The notes below the pieces were generated by a model. It made no database searches and was not told where the DNA came from. It was given only the letters and a program-made list of their open reading frames with translations. From assembly GCA_964544305.1 (NCBI GenBank), contig CAZJAZ010000030.1, forward strand, positions 1 to 32,577: a DNA stretch of 32,577 bases, written 5' to 3'. The DNA is from JAFDWI01 sp964544305 (GTDB taxonomy: Bacteria > Actinomycetota > Acidimicrobiia > Acidimicrobiales > Iamiaceae). The position numbers and the translations under genes were made by a program. This document shows, one piece after another, positions 23,843 through 31,632 of this stretch. Numbering within the stretch: the first letter of the stretch is position 1; every line of letters starts with the position of its first letter.

Positions 23843-25123
23843 ATGGCCTGGGATTTTTCAACCGATCCAGAATTTCAAGAGAAGCTTGACTGGGTTGAAC
23901 AGTTGTGCCGCGACGAAATCGAGCCACTTGGGCTGGTCTTTCCCTATGCGGTTCGCCTGCCGGATCCAAAGGTCAAAGCGCTCGTCAAAGGCATTCAGGA
24001 TCAGATCAAAGCCAAAGGGATGTGGGCAATCTTTCTCGACGAGGACTTGGGGGGCCCGGGTTATGGTCAGTTGCAACTTGGGCTGTTGAATGAAGTCATT
24101 GGGCGTTACCCCGCGGCCCCACCGATGTTCGGCGCGGCAGCACCCGATACTGGCAACATGGAAATGCTCGCCGCATATGGCACCGACGAGCAGAAAGAGC
24201 GGTGGCTCACACCACTCTTGAACCAAGAAATGTTTTCGGCGTACTCGATGACCGAACCCCAAGGTGGCTCAGATCCAAACCTCTTCAAGACGCATGCGAT
24301 GCGAGACGGTGACGAATGGGTCATCAACGGCGAGAAATGGTTTACGAGTGCGGGCCGCGCGGCAGACATCTTGTTTGTGATGTGTACGAATGGCATGTTC
24401 GTTGTGCCACGCAATACGCCTGGCGTTGAGATCCAGCCTGAACCCCATACGCATAACCACATCATTTATAACGATGTGCGGGTTCCCCTTGATCATTTGC
24501 TCGGCCCTGAAGATGGGGCGAAAGTGCTCGCACAACGCCGTTTGGGTGGGGGGCGGATCCATCATGCGATGCGGACGATCGCCCAGTGCAAGCTTGCATT
24601 CGACATGATGTGCGAGCGGGCGCTCAGCCGGGAGTCCCACGGCAAAATCATTGGCGAGCACCAAATGGTGCAAGAAAAGATCGCCGACAGCTACGCGCAG
24701 ATCGCGATGCTTCGCCTCTATGTGTTGGAAACCGCATGGAAGATCGACAATTCGTCCACGCGTGAAACCCGGACCGATATCGCAGCCGTGAAATACACGA
24801 TGGCCAAAGTTTTGCGAGACGTGTCGTTTAACGCGTTGCACATTCTGGGGTCACTTGGCACCACGAATCTCACACCGATTCAAGAGATGTACGCTCGTGC
24901 TCCCACGATGGGGATCGCCGATGGTGTTGATGAAGTGCACAAAGCAACGGTGGCACGTCATGTGCTCAAGTCGTACCGGCCTCACGAGGGTTACTGGCCA
25001 ACCGAGTATTTGCCCGCGAAGCGTGAAGCAGCATGGGAGAAATTTGAACCACGTTTCGAAGCGGACCCTGAGTTACGGCAGATCGCCGAGAACTATCAGC
25101 GCTTATTCGCGAACCGCCACTGA
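23843..25123 (+). CDS. Acyl-CoA dehydrogenase family protein (ACAD10/11-like)
   Basis: A 426-residue flavoprotein. The ATG at 23843 has AGGA five bases before it; earlier in-frame GTG codons near the gap are rejected. It shows the FAD-binding YSMTEPQGGSDP (134-145), WVINGEKWFTSAG, the helical C-terminal domain from RRLGGGRIHHAMR, and the ending ADGVDEVHKATVARHVLK. The last motif is the ACAD10/11-like pattern ADGxDEVH, in which the usual C-terminal catalytic Glu of YEGT-type enzymes is an Asp or absent. It would oxidise an acyl-CoA to the 2-enoyl-CoA in fatty-acid breakdown; chain length is unknown. Electron-transfer flavoprotein genes are not present. It is convergent with the TetR gene. Confidence 0.92.
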   Translation: MAWDFSTDPEFQEKLDWVEQLCRDEIEPLGLVFPYAVRLPDPKVKALVKGIQDQIKAKGMWAIFLDEDLGGPGYGQLQLGLLNEVIGRYPAAPPMFGAAAPDTGNMEMLAAYGTDEQKERWLTPLLNQEMFSAYSMTEPQGGSDPNLFKTHAMRDGDEWVINGEKWFTSAGRAADILFVMCTNGMFVVPRNTPGVEIQPEPHTHNHIIYNDVRVPLDHLLGPEDGAKVLAQRRLGGGRIHHAMRTIAQCKLAFDMMCERALSRESHGKIIGEHQMVQEKIADSYAQIAMLRLYVLETAWKIDNSSTRETRTDIAAVKYTMAKVLRDVSFNALHILGSLGTTNLTPIQEMYARAPTMGIADGVDEVHKATVARHVLKSYRPHEGYWPTEYLPAKREAAWEKFEPRFEADPELRQIAENYQRLFANRH

Positions 25124-25150
25124 TGAGTCGACGGCTCAGGCCTCATCAGT
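25119..25150. terminator. Inverted repeat between convergent acyl-CoA dehydrogenase and TetR genes
   Basis: ACTGATGAG (25119-25127) and CTCATCAGT (25142-25150) are exact reverse complements around a 14-base loop. The structure spans the dehydrogenase stop and the last codons of the TetR gene, so it could act as a bidirectional terminator. There is no T run, and part of it is coding. Confidence 0.4.
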
Positions 25151-25852
25151 TGACACTGGCCGCCACATCGAAACGCCGAGCGCAGCCAGCAAGACTTGTC
25201 GTTTGGTTGCGTTAAGGACTGCTTGGGCTTCGCTTTGGGTTGCGTCGATGAGTTCGGCCGCCATGTGCACCATTGCCTCAACCAAGAGCCCGGTGAGCAC
25301 GGACCGGTCGTCGGGTCCCCAGTTCGAGACGACGGGGAACACGTCAAGGTCGTTGGCGAGTTCGTCGGCAAACAAGGCGAGTTCTCGACGGATCGCACGG
25401 CGCAATTTTCTGACTCCGCCGTAACGTTCGCGGGCGATAAAACGCATGTGTGCGGTGTGATCGCGGACGTGTTGGGCGACGAGCTCAGCCGACAAGTTGA
25501 TGACCGCTTCAACTCCAGCAGCCTGTGCCGCAACGTTCGTTTCATCGGACCGCCCGGACGACATTAGGGCTGGAATCGCGTTCTCTGAGCGAACGATCCG
25601 CAACATGTCTCGAAGTGATCCGAACGATTCTTCAACGAGGACCAAGCCGAGTTCTTCGGTGTCTTCGAAATGTCGGTAAAACGCGCTGGGGGTCACGCCA
25701 GCGACGCGGGTGATGTGGCGCAGACTGATGCTGTCGAAACTTCGACGTTCGACCAACTCGAGCGCACCGTGTAAGAGTGCTTGTCGAGTGATCTCTTTGT
25801 TGCGGTGACGCGACGCGGGTGGCGTGGATGTGTGGCGATTTTCGGTGCCCAT
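25136..25852 (-). CDS. TetR-family transcriptional regulator of the desaturase module
   Basis: A 238-residue regulator. The ATG at 25852 is preferred over 25873 because AGGG lies seven bases upstream. The helix-turn-helix is at about residues 18-65 (RNKEITRQALLHGALELVERRSFDSISLRHITRVAGVTPSAFYRHFEDTEEL), with the conserved FYRHF recognition end. The long helical C-terminal domain would bind a ligand, as in FabR/DesT-type regulators that sense acyl-CoA or acyl-ACP. The gene is divergent from the reductase-desaturase operon, the usual arrangement for a local repressor. A palindrome (25948-25973) over the operon promoter is the likely binding site. The ligand is unknown. Confidence 0.9.
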   Translation of the reverse strand: MGTENRHTSTPPASRHRNKEITRQALLHGALELVERRSFDSISLRHITRVAGVTPSAFYRHFEDTEELGLVLVEESFGSLRDMLRIVRSENAIPALMSSGRSDETNVAAQAAGVEAVINLSAELVAQHVRDHTAHMRFIARERYGGVRKLRRAIRRELALFADELANDLDVFPVVSNWGPDDRSVLTGLLVEAMVHMAAELIDATQSEAQAVLNATKRQVLLAALGVSMWRPVSTDEA

Positions 25853-25947
25853 TCGTATCCCTGCGGAAGACATCGTAAGAACACGATTGTATACTCGTTA
25901 CGCAATTGTGGCGGAGTTTCTTGCGAATTGCCCGCACTATGACATTC

Positions 25948-25973
25948 GTAACATGTTGTTGACAACTGTTTAC
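25948..25973. promoter_or_regulatory. Candidate TetR operator
   Basis: An imperfect 26-bp palindrome with pattern GTAA-N3-GTTGT-N2-ACAAC-N3-TTAC; 18 of 26 positions are symmetric. It covers the -35 element of the reductase promoter (25959-25964), so binding would block polymerase. Its size fits TetR dimers. It lies about 95 bp from the divergent TetR start. Confidence 0.55.
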
Positions 25974-25988
25974 TAAAACCGCAATAGT
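25959..25988 (+). promoter_or_regulatory. Sigma-70-type promoter, leaderless transcript predicted
   Basis: TTGACA (25959-25964) matches the -35 consensus fully; after an 18-base spacer AATAGT (25983-25988) is a fair -10. Only six bases separate the -10 from the ATG at 25995, so transcription should begin at or next to the start codon. No Shine-Dalgarno is present, in agreement with a leaderless mRNA. Confidence 0.6.
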
Positions 25989-25994
25989 GCACAT

Positions 25995-27083
25995 ATGTTC
26001 ACTGAAACGCTCCGTCGTTTGACGACGACCGTCGATGCACTGTTGACCCCCCACGGCGTCGACCGCTACGTCGAAATCGTGGCCCCCACGTTTGCAACGC
26101 ACGATGTTCGAGCCCGGGTCATCGCGGTGACACACCCCACCGAGCGCAGCGTCACAATGGTGCTGCGGCCAAACCGAAACTGGAGAGGCTTTCAGCCCGG
26201 CCAGTACACCCAACTCAGTGTGGCAATCAACGGCGTTCGTCATACGCGCTGCTATTCAATGGCGAACGCTGCGGATTCCGCCGACGGAACCATCGAACTC
26301 ACGATTGCCGCCCAACCCGGTGGAACGGTGAGCCCGTGGATCGTTGATGCAATCAAATGCGGTGACGTCGTGGACCTCACTCCGGCTGATGGCTCGTTCA
26401 CCCTTGACGTAGACGCCGCGCCGCGGCTGTTGTTCATCAGCGGGGGGAGCGGCATTACCCCGGTGCTGTCCATGTTGCGCACCCTGTGCGACCGTGGCGA
26501 CACGACACCAATCACCTTCGTGCATTACGCACCAAATGAAGCTGAGATGCTGTACCGCGACGAGTTGACGGCGATTGCGGCATCGCACGCACACGTACGG
26601 CTGGTGCGTGTGTTTCCCGAAACACCAGGTACCGGCGACTTCGATGGCTTCTTTGAAGCTGCACAGCTTGCGGCCATCGAACCGAATTGGCGAGAGGCGC
26701 AAACCTATGTGTGTGGCCCCGACCCATTAATGCACGCGGTGCGAGACTGTTACACCGAAGCCGGCCTAACCGGCGCGCTCCACACCGAAGCGTTCACGTT
26801 GCCACAGTTTCTTGCCGAGACCGACACCGTTGCTGGCACGTTGCGTTTCACCGCGAGCGGGCTTGAAGTCGCGAACGATGGACGACCGATTCTGCTCCAA
26901 GCCGAAGACGCCGGGTTGACCCCCAAATCGGGCTGCCGTATGGGAATCTGCCATACCTGTCCGCGACGTTTGATGACCGGTTCGGTCCGTGACGCGGTCA
27001 ACGGCAACGTGACGTGTGACCCAGACACCGATGTGCGGATCTGCGTGAGCGTGCCACTCGGTGACGCCGACGTCGACCTTTAA
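25995..27083 (+). CDS. Flavin/[2Fe-2S] oxidoreductase, electron donor to the desaturase
   Basis: A 362-residue three-domain reductase. An FAD-binding barrel has RCYSMAN, an NAD(P)-binding domain has the loop GGSGITPVLSMLRT and CGPDPLMHAV, and a C-terminal plant-type ferredoxin domain has Cys314, Cys319, Cys322 and Cys350 (KSGCRMGICHTCPRR). It passes electrons from NAD(P)H through FAD and the [2Fe-2S] cluster to a partner. The desaturase gene follows after 24 bp, as Rv3230c accompanies DesA3 in M. tuberculosis (from memory), so that desaturase is the expected acceptor. The transcript is probably leaderless and under TetR control. Confidence 0.93.
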   Translation: MFTETLRRLTTTVDALLTPHGVDRYVEIVAPTFATHDVRARVIAVTHPTERSVTMVLRPNRNWRGFQPGQYTQLSVAINGVRHTRCYSMANAADSADGTIELTIAAQPGGTVSPWIVDAIKCGDVVDLTPADGSFTLDVDAAPRLLFISGGSGITPVLSMLRTLCDRGDTTPITFVHYAPNEAEMLYRDELTAIAASHAHVRLVRVFPETPGTGDFDGFFEAAQLAAIEPNWREAQTYVCGPDPLMHAVRDCYTEAGLTGALHTEAFTLPQFLAETDTVAGTLRFTASGLEVANDGRPILLQAEDAGLTPKSGCRMGICHTCPRRLMTGSVRDAVNGNVTCDPDTDVRICVSVPLGDADVDL

Positions 27084-27107
27084 CTACTGAGCCCAAAGAG
27101 GAACACC

Positions 27108-28304
27108 ATGACTCCAACTGTCACTGCCCCGAAGCCAACACCTGTCGCCAACAAGAAACCGGTCGCGAAGCGAACGACGCCTACAAAGCAAAGCCGTGCA
27201 ACGAAAGCGAAATCAACAACGGCAAGACCTGACGCACGTCAGACAACCGTGCAGCGTATGGGGCTGAACGAAACCGAACTTGCCGTGCTCGCCGATGAAC
27301 TCGACGCAATTCGTGAGCGCATCGTCGCCGATCTTAGAGAGCGTGACGTCAAATATTTGCGCCGCATGATTCGTACCCAACGTGGGCTTGAAATTGCGGG
27401 TCGTGCCGCACTGTTTCTCAGTGCGCTGCCGCCATTCTGGCTCGTGGGTACCGCGGCGCTCAGCGCGTCCAAGATCCTTGACAATATGGAGATTGGCCAC
27501 AACGTGATGCACGGCCAATACGACTGGACTCGTGACGAAACGCTGTCGGCGAACAATTTCGAGTGGGATACGGCGTGCCCAGGCGATCAGTGGCGTCACT
27601 CACACAACTATTTGCATCACAGGTTCACCAATATTGTGGGCAAGGATCGCGATCTCGGTTATGGCGTGCTGCGGATGACCGATGAAGAACCGTGGCAGCC
27701 ACGCCATCTCGCAAACCCGGTCATTGCGACGCTCCTCGCGCTGTTGTTCGAATATGGCGTCATGTTGCACGATGTTGAAACCGAAAAGATCTTTGCGGGT
27801 GAAAAGAGCATGGATGAGGCGTGGCCGGTGCTGCGTGAAGGGCTCGGCAAATCTGCTCGTCAGATGCTCAAGGATTATGTGTTGTGGCCTGCACTGACCG
27901 GTCCCCAGTTTCTTTCAACGCTCACCGCGAATGCCACCGCGAACATCGTGCGGAACCTTTGGGCCTTTACGATCATTTTCTGTGGCCATTTCCCTGACGG
28001 GACCCTCACGTTCACCGAACAAGAATGTGAAGGGGAGTCACGTGGGCATTGGTATCTGCGTCAAGCACTCGGCTCGGCCAACATCACCGGGTCGAACTTG
28101 TTTCACATCATGTCCGGAAACTTGAGCCATCAGATCGAACATCACCTGTTCCCGGATCTCCCCGCGCACCGTTACAAAGAGATTGCGCCAGAGGTGCAAG
28201 AAGTACTTGAACGCCACGGGCTGCAGTACAACTCACGGGGGTTGACCGCCCAGTTCTCGTCGGTGGTGCGCAGGATCGTGCGGCTCGCCCTGCCAGGCAC
28301 CTGA
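27108..28304 (+). CDS. desA3: Membrane acyl-CoA desaturase, DesA3-like
   Basis: A 398-residue integral-membrane di-iron desaturase. The three histidine boxes are HNVMH (131-135), HSHNYLHH (164-171) and HQIEHH (341-346). Hydrophobic stretches near 100-122 and 205-222 and after about 270 are compatible with membrane helices. Many segments resemble M. tuberculosis DesA3 from memory: MEIGHNVMHGQYDW, WYLRQ-LGSAN and CGHFPDGTLTFTE. DesA3 makes the delta-9 double bond in stearoyl-CoA; the same role is likely. The first 48 residues are an unusual Lys/Thr/Pro-rich low-complexity tail. AAAGAGG upstream gives a good ribosome site. It shares the operon with the reductase. Confidence 0.93.
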   Translation: MTPTVTAPKPTPVANKKPVAKRTTPTKQSRATKAKSTTARPDARQTTVQRMGLNETELAVLADELDAIRERIVADLRERDVKYLRRMIRTQRGLEIAGRAALFLSALPPFWLVGTAALSASKILDNMEIGHNVMHGQYDWTRDETLSANNFEWDTACPGDQWRHSHNYLHHRFTNIVGKDRDLGYGVLRMTDEEPWQPRHLANPVIATLLALLFEYGVMLHDVETEKIFAGEKSMDEAWPVLREGLGKSARQMLKDYVLWPALTGPQFLSTLTANATANIVRNLWAFTIIFCGHFPDGTLTFTEQECEGESRGHWYLRQALGSANITGSNLFHIMSGNLSHQIEHHLFPDLPAHRYKEIAPEVQEVLERHGLQYNSRGLTAQFSSVVRRIVRLALPGT

Positions 28305-28307
28305 CGT

Positions 28308-28979
28308 TTAAACCTGGGTCGTGAGGCGTTCGAGAAGACCGGCACGCACATTGGGCCATTCTTCGACGATGATCGAAAACATCACCGTGTCACGGACTGT
28401 GCCATCGGACCTGCGGAAATGGCGACGCAGTACTCCCTCGAAGTGCGCGCCGAGTCGGGCGATTGCCTGTTGCGAGCGCACGTTACGAATGTCGGTTTTG
28501 ATCTGCACTCGCCCGGCCCCAAGCACATCAAAGGCATAGGCCAGCAGTAACGCCTTGCATTCGGGGTTCACGGCCGTTGCCCAAACACTTGGTGTATATG
28601 CGGTGGCGCCGATCTCGACGGATGCATCGTTGCTGCTCGCCCCAAGATACGACGTCGTACCAACGATTGCCCCAGCGTCGAACCCACCAAGGTCGTGGGT
28701 CAGGCGTACCACCCACGTGTGCCAGTCTTCTCGTACAACGAGGCCTTCGAGGAAATTTCGATACTCGTCGACTGATGCGGGGTTGATAGGAAAGTGCGCC
28801 CACACCTCAGGGGCATTGAGGGCGTTGAACAATTCGTCGACATCATCGGCCACATTGAGTGCACGCAGTTGCACCGTTTCACCGGTCAGTTCACAACCAA
28901 TGGGAATCGGCCAGCGCAGCATCGGCCAAACGAGGTCGTCAGGGCGCTGATCAACTTGGGGGATGAACCGAACTGGCAT
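28308..28979 (-). CDS. GNAT-family acetyltransferase (RimJ/RimL-like)
   Basis: A 223-residue N-acetyltransferase-like protein. The ATG at 28979 is preferred over 29063, with AAGG nine bases upstream. It follows the RimJ/RimL layout: ELTGETVQLRALNVADDVDELFNAL, the VGTTSYLG strand, VEIGATAYTPSVWATAVNPECKALLLAYAFDVLGAGRVQIKTDIRNVRSQQAIARLGAHFEGVLRRH, and a VMFSIIVEEWP end. Related proteins acetylate the N-terminus of ribosomal proteins or small amines; the target here is unknown. It is convergent with the desaturase with a 3-bp gap, and divergent from bfd. Confidence 0.9.
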   Translation of the reverse strand: MPVRFIPQVDQRPDDLVWPMLRWPIPIGCELTGETVQLRALNVADDVDELFNALNAPEVWAHFPINPASVDEYRNFLEGLVVREDWHTWVVRLTHDLGGFDAGAIVGTTSYLGASSNDASVEIGATAYTPSVWATAVNPECKALLLAYAFDVLGAGRVQIKTDIRNVRSQQAIARLGAHFEGVLRRHFRRSDGTVRDTVMFSIIVEEWPNVRAGLLERLTTQV

Positions 28980-29063
28980 GGTCACGACCTTATGAGTTGA
29001 GTCCCGTAAATCTGCAGGGAGTTGTGTGGGCGAGCCGTGACGGATGCCACTTGACAAAGCCAT

Positions 29064-29082
29064 GCATGTTCGGCTTACCTAT
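29064..29082. promoter_or_regulatory. Possible DtxR/IdeR iron box upstream of bfd-bfr
   Basis: Read on the minus strand, this 19-mer (ATAGGTAAGCCGAACATGC) matches 13 of 19 positions of the DtxR/IdeR consensus TTAGGTTAGCCTAACCTAA. It lies just downstream of a TTGACA (29051-29056) and about 70 bp before bfd, a sensible position for iron control of iron-storage genes. The match is imperfect. Confidence 0.45.
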
Positions 29083-29153
29083 CATCATGGATTCAGCATC
29101 CACGCACAATTCTTGCGGGTCTCCCTTTGGCGCTGTGCAAAGGATGATCTGAC

Positions 29154-29384
29154 ATGTGGGTTTGTTTGTGCAAAGGGGTCACCGACCACGAGATCAACGA
29201 TCTGCTGACGTCGCCGTTCATCAATACCGTTGACGATGTTGCAAAAGCGTGCGCGGCAGGCACAGGATGTGGAGGTTGCCGTGGCGAAATCCAACGCCTT
29301 TGCGATGCTGCCGCCGCAAGTGAACCGACGCCTGTTGCACTGCTCGCAACGAAGCGATCGGCCAAGTCAACCTTGGCGGGGTAG
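29154..29384 (+). CDS. bfd: Bacterioferritin-associated ferredoxin
   Basis: A 76-residue BFD-like [2Fe-2S] protein. Cys4 and Cys6 (MWVCLC) with Cys39 and Cys42 (GCGGC) give the C-x-C...C-x2-C ligand set at the positions expected for Bfd; Cys33 and Cys50 are extra. Bfd docks on bacterioferritin and delivers electrons so that stored ferric iron is released. The C-terminal 22 residues form a variable tail. It lies 33 bp before bfr in the same direction. An AAAGGA precedes the ATG at somewhat long spacing. Confidence 0.92.
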   Translation: MWVCLCKGVTDHEINDLLTSPFINTVDDVAKACAAGTGCGGCRGEIQRLCDAAAASEPTPVALLATKRSAKSTLAG

Positions 29385-29417
29385 CATCGTTCACACCGGC
29401 AACTCAAGGAGGCCACG

Positions 29418-29888
29418 GTGCAAGGCGACCCGACAATTATTGAAGCACTCAACGACGTGCTCACCGCAGAACTCACCGCGATCAATCAGTATTTCGTGGA
29501 TGCAAAAATGTTGGACAACTGGGGTTTCGAACGCATTGGTGCGCATTTTCGTGAGCAATCAATTGACGAGATGAAAGATGCCGACGCGCTGATCGAACGC
29601 ATCTTGTTTCTTGACGGAATTCCCAACATGCAACGGCTCGAAAAAGTACGTGTCGGCGAAACCCCCGCCGAGAAGCTGCAACTCGCGCTGGATCTTGAAA
29701 ATGAAGCAATCACGCGACTGAACGGAGCGGTCGCCGCGGCTGTTACCGCAGGTGATGAAGGTTCCCGTGCGTTGTTCGCGTCAATCCTTGCAGGCGAAGA
29801 AGACCACGCCGATTGGCTCGAAGCACAACTCGGCCTCATCGCGTCCGTTGGCGAGAACAATTATCTCGCCCAACAAATCAAAGACTGA
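29418..29888 (+). CDS. bfr: Bacterioferritin with altered ferroxidase ligand
   Basis: A 156-residue four-helix ferritin. The GTG start is supported by AAGGAGG (29409-29415 region) just upstream. Compared from memory with E. coli Bfr, the conserved positions line up without gaps: Glu18, Glu51, haem ligand Met52, Glu94, Glu127 and His130. Position 54, normally the iron-ligating His, is Asp (DEMKDAD). It stores iron as a 24-mer mineral core with haem at subunit pairs; the Asp may change ferroxidase speed or metal preference. The partner bfd lies upstream. The NTF2-like gene follows after 21 bp and may be co-transcribed. Confidence 0.95.
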   Translation: MQGDPTIIEALNDVLTAELTAINQYFVDAKMLDNWGFERIGAHFREQSIDEMKDADALIERILFLDGIPNMQRLEKVRVGETPAEKLQLALDLENEAITRLNGAVAAAVTAGDEGSRALFASILAGEEDHADWLEAQLGLIASVGENNYLAQQIKD

Positions 29889-29909
29889 CCAAACTCGCCG
29901 GAAACTGCG

Positions 29910-30365
29910 ATGTTGTCACAACAAGAGATCTCTGATCGACTCGAAATCGCCGACTTGACCGTGTCCTATGCGATGGCCATTGATTCGCACGACTGGGATG
30001 CACTCGACGACATCTTCACCACAGACGCGCACATCGATTACACCGCCACCGGTGGGATCGCGGGCGGACTGGACGAAATCAAAAAGTTTCTTCCTCAGGG
30101 ACTTAGTCACTTCACCTCAACGCAACATCTAACCGGTCCAACGAAAATCAGCCTCGATGGTGATGTCGCGACGGGTCGCACTATCTGTCATAACCCGATG
30201 ACGCTGCCAACCCCAGACGGGGTCGGGCACACGATGACTGTCGGTCTGTGGTACACGGACCGCTTCGTGCGCACGACCAACGGGTGGCGCATCGCGCAAC
30301 GCATCGCCGAACTTTCGTATTTTGGGAATCTGCCCCCCACATTTCCAACCTCACCAGAGCGTTAA
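29910..30365 (+). CDS. NTF2-like (SnoaL-type) protein
   Basis: A 151-residue protein of the cone-shaped alpha+beta NTF2 fold. It opens with LEIADLTVSYAMAIDSHDWDALDDIFTTDAHIDYTATGG, the typical helix-helix-strand start of SnoaL_4 proteins, and ends with FVRTTNGWRIAQRIAELSYF. Asp/His residues in DSHDWDAL and in TSTQHL could line the pocket as in scytalone-dehydratase-like members. The substrate is unknown. CGGAAA lies a few bases upstream of the ATG. It follows bfr; no functional link is known. The stop is 3 bp from the convergent mrp stop. Confidence 0.88.
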   Translation: MLSQQEISDRLEIADLTVSYAMAIDSHDWDALDDIFTTDAHIDYTATGGIAGGLDEIKKFLPQGLSHFTSTQHLTGPTKISLDGDVATGRTICHNPMTLPTPDGVGHTMTVGLWYTDRFVRTTNGWRIAQRIAELSYFGNLPPTFPTSPER

Positions 30366-30368
30366 ACG

Positions 30369-31562
30369 TCAGTTCGACGCGGCGGCATCGTGTGCCGCTT
30401 TGGCTCGTAACAAATCTGCGATGGCTTTGCGAGCCGTGCAACCCGTCATTTCCATTGGAGGAATGGCTTCGGTGTGGACTAACTCGGCCAACCTGCGAAA
30501 CTCGAGCGCTGCAGCCGAATCGCCAAGCACCGCCGGGCTGCCGGTGTCGCCGCCCGCGACAACATCGGACGACATGGTGATCTGCCCTAAAAGTGGCACA
30601 CCGGCTTCTTCTGCGAGGTCTGCGCCGCCCCCCGAACCGAACAGTTCGTAGCGTTCGCCGTGATCACAAACAAACGCTGACATATTCTCAACCACACCCG
30701 CGACTCGCAAGTAGTTCTTGCGTGCCATGGACACCACACGGCTCGCAACTTTCTGCGCAGCCAACGCCGGGGTGGTCACCACAATCACTTCGGACCGGGG
30801 GATGAGCTTTGCGATGCTCATCTGCACATCACCGGTGCCGGGGGGCATGTCAACGAGAAGGTAATCAAGGTCGTCACCCCAGTCGACGTCTTGAAGGAAA
30901 TGTTGCACACCCCGCGACAACATCAGCCCACGCCACATGAGTGCAGATGACTCGTCCTCAACGAGAAAGCCCATCGAAACGACACGCACTTCGCCGGGAG
31001 CAAACGAACGAACGTTGGGAACCATTGCGGGCTTGCCGTCACGTTGGGTGCCTTCAAGGCGACCCGATACACCCATCATGCGGGGCACTGAGAACCCCCA
31101 TATGTCTGCGTCGAGCACGCCAACCTTGAGGCCTCGTTGTGCGAGGGCAACGGCCAAGTTCACCGTCACCGATGACTTGCCAACGCCACCTTTGCCCGAT
31201 GCCACGAGTACGACCTGTGTTGTGGGGCTAAGCGATGACTCTTCCGAGCGCTGTGACATGTTGTAGCGGGCGCGTTCCATGGCGTGGGCGCGTTCGTCCG
31301 CGGTCATCTCATCCCAGGTGATATGGGTCTCGGTCACGCCGGGCAGCGCGTCAATGCGGTGATGAATGTCTTTCTTAATTTGGCCGCGTAGCGGGCAGCG
31401 TGCGGTGGTCAATACGATCCGAATGTCAACTGCGCCCTCCGCATCAATCGTGACGTCTCGAACCATGCCAAGCTCCACGATGTTGGAGCCAAGCTCTGGG
31501 TCCATGACGGCGCCGAGCGAAGCCCGAATGTCGTCGGCGGTTGGCGGATCAAAGGTGCCCAT
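30369..31562 (-). CDS. mrp: Mrp/ApbC-family Fe-S cluster carrier P-loop ATPase
   Basis: A 397-residue protein with an N-terminal MIP18/DUF59 domain (about 1-90, with the conserved VLTTARCPLR) and a ParA/MinD-like ATPase. The deviant Walker A is SGKGGVGKSS (122-131), followed by DADIWGFSVPRMMG, LLVDMPPGTGD, and VVENMSAF. Such proteins bind and transfer [4Fe-4S] clusters. The C-terminal CxxC that bridges a cluster in most members reads CDHGE, keeping only one Cys, so cluster binding may rely on other residues or on the MIP18 Cys. ATG 31562 is chosen as the start of conserved sequence; an upstream ATG at 31619 is possible. It is divergent from the lipoprotein at 31633. Confidence 0.94.
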   Translation of the reverse strand: MGTFDPPTADDIRASLGAVMDPELGSNIVELGMVRDVTIDAEGAVDIRIVLTTARCPLRGQIKKDIHHRIDALPGVTETHITWDEMTADERAHAMERARYNMSQRSEESSLSPTTQVVLVASGKGGVGKSSVTVNLAVALAQRGLKVGVLDADIWGFSVPRMMGVSGRLEGTQRDGKPAMVPNVRSFAPGEVRVVSMGFLVEDESSALMWRGLMLSRGVQHFLQDVDWGDDLDYLLVDMPPGTGDVQMSIAKLIPRSEVIVVTTPALAAQKVASRVVSMARKNYLRVAGVVENMSAFVCDHGERYELFGSGGGADLAEEAGVPLLGQITMSSDVVAGGDTGSPAVLGDSAAALEFRRLAELVHTEAIPPMEMTGCTARKAIADLLRAKAAHDAAASN

Positions 31563-31632
31563 GCATGTCAGGGTACCGGCCTTCGCCAGCAATGCGAAGC
31601 GCGCCATAGCGAGCGCCATCTACACTCAGGTG

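Noticed and set aside
31366..31632. N-terminal extension of the DUF3558-like lipoprotein
   Set aside because: It lies antisense to mrp and would bury the lipoprotein signal peptide.
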